This document shows, in pieces, positions 5,894 to 8,108 of a stretch of 8,108 bases of DNA. A program made the position numbers and the translations under genes. Below the pieces are notes generated by a model. That model was not told the DNA's origin and ran no database searches. It saw only the letters and a program-made list of their open reading frames with translations. Source of the DNA: Ilumatobacteraceae bacterium (GTDB lineage: Bacteria; Actinomycetota; Acidimicrobiia; Acidimicrobiales; Ilumatobacteraceae); assembly GCA_019090765.1 (NCBI GenBank), contig JAHRVJ010000099.1, forward strand, positions 1 to 8,108, given 5' to 3'. The stretch's first letter is position 1; the number at the start of each line of letters is the position of its first letter.

Positions 5894-7434
5894 TGACTGA
5901 GTTCGAACAGGTGGAAGAGATGACGTTGCGTGACTACGCATCGGTCATCTGGCGACGCAAGTGGCTGGTCATTCTCCCGACCGTTGTTACCGCGTTGGTG
6001 GCGACGGTTCTCACGCTTGCGCAAACACCGATGTATCGGGCGACCGCCGATGTGTTGGTTCGTCTCCCGCCTACGGCGACCTCGGTTGGTTCAACGGGTG
6101 CGGTGATGAGCCCCCGTCTGGTCGAGAACGAGTTCGAGACAGCTTCAGGTTCAGCATTGAAATCCCAAGTGCGCAAGTTCGTTGGCGCCGAGCCGACGTT
6201 GTCGGTGTCGTCAAGCGAAGCCTCCGACGTTTTCGGTTTCACCGCCACAAGTTCCGATCCCGACGTCGCAGCGCTCGCGGCGAACACTTTCGCCGAGCAG
6301 TACATCGAGCTTCAGCGCACAAGCCTGGTTGAACAGTACGAAGCCAGAATCACGGTGCTCGAAGATCAGTTGGTTGCGATCGAGACTGGTGACGTTGACT
6401 CGTCACGCAGAACCGAATATCAGCGCGAGCTAGAGAACCTCGCCGTTTCCACTCAACTCGCCAGCACGTCGGGGTCGGTATTGATCGATGCTGCAACACC
6501 CCCGAGCGATGCGTACGAGCCGCAACCGGAGCGCACAATCACGCTGGCATTGGTAGTGGGCCTCCTACTCGGCTTAGGCGCCGCGTTCCTCGTTGACTAC
6601 CTCGATACATCGATCAAAGATGAAACCGAGCTGGCCCGCGCGACTGGCTTGCCAACCCTCGCCGTGGTCCCCCGACTGAAGGATTGGAAGGAAGGAACAT
6701 CCCACGTCATCAGTCGCGAAGATCCATTCTCCCCAGCGGCCGAGGCCTATCGCGACCTTCGCACCGCCGTGCGGTTCATGGCCCTCGATCAAGAGTTGAA
6801 ACTCGTTCAAGTGACGAGCCCGAGACCCAGCGACGGCAAGACCACCACCGCCAGCAACCTCGCCGTTGCCGCGGCACGATCAGGCCAACGCGTGGTGCTC
6901 ATCGACTGCGACCTACGCAAACCACAAGTCCACCGCTTCTTCGACCTCGACAACAAAGAGGGCTTCACGTCGGTCCTGCTCCAAGAGGAAACCCTCATTT
7001 CAGTCGCCCGCCAAATCTCCGGCGAGAAGAATCTCCTGGTGGTCACATCCGGCCCACTACCCCCCGACCCATCTGAGCTGCTCGCCGGCGACGCAGCCCG
7101 ACAAGTCCTCGAAGGCCTAGGCGGCGGCGTCGACCTAGTCGTTATCGATTCACCACCAGTGCTCCCCGTAGCCGACCCTCTGGTACTGGCTTCGATCGTC
7201 GACGGCGTGATCCTTGTTGCCTCTGCAGCTTCAACCGACACCCGACAAGTGACCCGCGCCGTCGAACGTCTGCGCCAAGTTGATGCCCCACTTCTCGGCA
7301 CCGTCTTCAACGGTTTCGACCCGAAGGATTCCGACACCTACGCCTACGGCTACGAGGGAGAGGTGCCAGACGAAGAGGCCGACACCCCCCAACCAAAATC
7401 CGCTGAACAAGGCGCTACTGAAGCCGCCAAGTAG
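5893..7434 (+). CDS. Polysaccharide chain-length regulator fused to BY-kinase (Wzz domain plus CpsD/CapB-type tyrosine autokinase)
   Basis: This 513-residue membrane protein controls export and polymer length of a surface polysaccharide through reversible tyrosine phosphorylation. The N-terminal Wzz part has a membrane helix at about 24-44, a short extracytoplasmic segment with coiled-coil character (about 145-190) and a second helix at about 215-235. The cytoplasmic kinase follows, with Walker A in SPRPSDGKTTTASNLA (309-324; Lys316), Walker A' VVLIDCDLRKP (334-344; Asp338, Asp340) and Walker B LVVIDSPP (415-422; Asp419). A tyrosine cluster, Tyr483, Tyr485 and Tyr487, lies in an acidic C-terminal tail and is the likely autophosphorylation site. 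The fused form matches Wzc-like architecture, with a shorter external loop. An in-frame ATG at 5920 has GGTGG 5 nt upstream and is a real alternative start, removing nine residues. The PqqD-like gene follows after 12 nt, so the two are probably co-transcribed. Confidence 0.92.
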   Translation: MTEFEQVEEMTLRDYASVIWRRKWLVILPTVVTALVATVLTLAQTPMYRATADVLVRLPPTATSVGSTGAVMSPRLVENEFETASGSALKSQVRKFVGAEPTLSVSSSEASDVFGFTATSSDPDVAALAANTFAEQYIELQRTSLVEQYEARITVLEDQLVAIETGDVDSSRRTEYQRELENLAVSTQLASTSGSVLIDAATPPSDAYEPQPERTITLALVVGLLLGLGAAFLVDYLDTSIKDETELARATGLPTLAVVPRLKDWKEGTSHVISREDPFSPAAEAYRDLRTAVRFMALDQELKLVQVTSPRPSDGKTTTASNLAVAAARSGQRVVLIDCDLRKPQVHRFFDLDNKEGFTSVLLQEETLISVARQISGEKNLLVVTSGPLPPDPSELLAGDAARQVLEGLGGGVDLVVIDSPPVLPVADPLVLASIVDGVILVASAASTDTRQVTRAVERLRQVDAPLLGTVFNGFDPKDSDTYAYGYEGEVPDEEADTPQPKSAEQGATEAAK

Positions 7435-7446
7435 CCGGCCGCCAAG

Positions 7447-7740
7447 ATGAGCAGCGAAGCTCTAGATGATCTTCCCGAGGTGATGCCACGCAAACGCGAC
7501 GACGTAGTGGTCGCCGGGTTCGAAGGCGAACTAGTAGTGCTGGTGGCCGGTTCAAGAATGGCCCACCACCTAGACGCTGGCCTCTCTCTCGTGCTCGATT
7601 CGTGTGATGGCGAAACCCCCACCGCCAACGTCATCTCCGAAGTCGCAGAATCCACGGGCGACGATTCGGCCGCAGTCGGAAAATGGCTCAAGAGCTCCAT
7701 CGAACAGTTAGCCGACCTCGACATGCTCACCCCCAACTAG
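7447..7740 (+). CDS. PqqD-like small protein (RiPP recognition element fold)
   Basis: This 97-residue protein has the PqqD-family pattern: an N-terminal PRKRDDVVV strand (14-22), a hydrophobic ELVVLV strand (28-33), MAHHLDAGLSLVLDSCDGETP (38-58) with the typical 'L-x-x-C-D-G' turn at 50-55, and two helices to the C-terminus ending QLADLDMLTPN. PqqD proteins are peptide-binding chaperones that present precursor peptides to modifying enzymes, and stand-alone members occur widely outside PQQ synthesis, including beside exopolysaccharide genes. No radical-SAM enzyme or precursor peptide is visible here. It starts 12 nt after the BY-kinase gene; a 9-nt direct repeat (7423-7431 and 7438-7446) spans the junction, and the ribosome site is weak, which suggests coupled translation. 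Partner and substrate are unknown. Confidence 0.78.
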   Translation: MSSEALDDLPEVMPRKRDDVVVAGFEGELVVLVAGSRMAHHLDAGLSLVLDSCDGETPTANVISEVAESTGDDSAAVGKWLKSSIEQLADLDMLTPN

Positions 7741-7749
7741 CAGCGATAC

Positions 7750-7769
7750 AGCAGGCCCCCATTCCTGCT
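7750..7769. terminator. Short hairpin between converging genes
   Basis: AGCAGG (7750-7755) and CCTGCT (7764-7769) form a 6-bp stem with an 8-nt loop in the 27-nt gap between two convergent stop codons. It overlaps the last codon of the minus-strand gene. It could serve both directions as a weak terminator, but no T-run is present. Confidence 0.28.
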
Positions 7770-8108
7770 ACTTAGAGAAGACCTCGCGAACGATTTCCTT
7801 TGCTCGGGTCGACCACTCCTTGTTGTTCTCTTTCAGGTACGCCCGAGACGGGAACATCACCGGAAGCACGTATCCGGGCCACCGCTGAGGCGGCAAGGCG
7901 AGGGGTGCGTTGAGTAGATGCCCACGCGGCCGATGGTCCGCCAGTCGAAGCGCAAGACGTTGACGCCCAACCGCTTCATGTGTTTTCGCCCACTCGACCA
8001 ACGGGTGACCCTGGATGTCGAAACGCGCCCACGACTTCAGCACGCCCAACGCGAACAGCCCGTCAACGTTCCAACGAACTGCTCTTTCTATTGACTCCTG
8101 CCAATCGA
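7768..8108 (-). CDS. C-terminal part of a probable nucleotidyltransferase-family protein (partial, runs off the window)
   Basis: The minus-strand frame is open from the right edge to a TAG at 7770-7768, giving about 112 codons without a stop; the start lies beyond the window. The residues include WNVDGLFALGVLKSWARFD, HEAVGRQRLALRLADHRPRG and LPVMFPSRAYL, then a charged tail ending in REVFSK. The 'FPSRAYL' segment near the C-terminus and the helical pattern before it resemble the uncharacterised nucleotidyltransferase family (Pfam NTP_transf_5) that, from general knowledge, often sits near PqqD-like and polysaccharide genes. The catalytic N-terminal part is not in view, so the assignment is tentative. 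It converges on the PqqD-like gene with a 27-nt gap. A TTG at 8049 is in frame but is not needed as a start, because the frame continues upstream. Confidence 0.5.
   Translation of the reverse strand, partial: DWQESIERAVRWNVDGLFALGVLKSWARFDIQGHPLVEWAKTHEAVGRQRLALRLADHRPRGHLLNAPLALPPQRWPGYVLPVMFPSRAYLKENNKEWSTRAKEIVREVFSK

Noticed and set aside
6826..6852. Degenerate Walker A in the BY-kinase
   Set aside because: The PSDGKTT sequence keeps the Gly-Lys-Thr core, and BY-kinases vary at the first glycine, so there is no evidence of inactivation.
7423..7446. 9-nt direct repeat GCCGCCAAG at the kinase/PqqD junction as a mobile-element target duplication
   Set aside because: Nothing is inserted between the copies beyond 6 nt, and GC-rich short repeats of this size arise easily by slippage.

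Overview
The window reads as a chromosomal segment of a high-GC bacterium, most likely an actinobacterium and possibly an acidimicrobium-like lineage. That rests on GC-rich codon third positions, frequent GTG starts, fatty-acyl metabolism genes of actinobacterial style and TAnnnT-like -10 boxes. The taxonomic placement is an inference and no marker gene is present.

Layout. Positions 1-138 are the 3' tail of a gene entering from the left. Positions 139-440 carry no gene but contain a striking long palindrome (about 323-369). Next comes a two-gene unit, a DoxX-family membrane protein (441-962) overlapping by 11 nt an AMP-forming acyl-CoA synthetase (952-2601). A crotonase-family protein on the minus strand (2634-3542) converges on it with a 32-nt gap. 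Its start region faces a 196-nt divergent intergenic stretch.

The centre (3739-5813) is the most unusual part: three tandem paralogous genes for small proteins (198, 202 and 205 aa). Each has a nearly invariant twin-arginine (Tat) signal peptide, a mature domain I cannot assign to any family, conserved cysteines and a conserved C-terminal block. The variable stretches sit between fixed blocks. Copy 3 has gained two extra cysteines.

The right side (5893-8108) looks like the edge of a surface-polysaccharide locus. It holds a fused Wzz/BY-kinase chain-length regulator (5893-7434), a PqqD-like small protein 12 nt downstream (7447-7740), and, converging on it from the right, the C-terminal part of what resembles an uncharacterised nucleotidyltransferase-family protein (7768-8108, running off the window).

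How the parts may work together. The left half is acyl-CoA metabolism (activation by the ligase, a crotonase-fold step) next to a small membrane protein. The right half combines polysaccharide polymerisation control with a PqqD-like binding protein. The three Tat-exported paralogues lie directly upstream of the polysaccharide kinase in the same orientation. They are candidates for extracytoplasmic proteins of the same envelope or matrix system, but only position supports that link.
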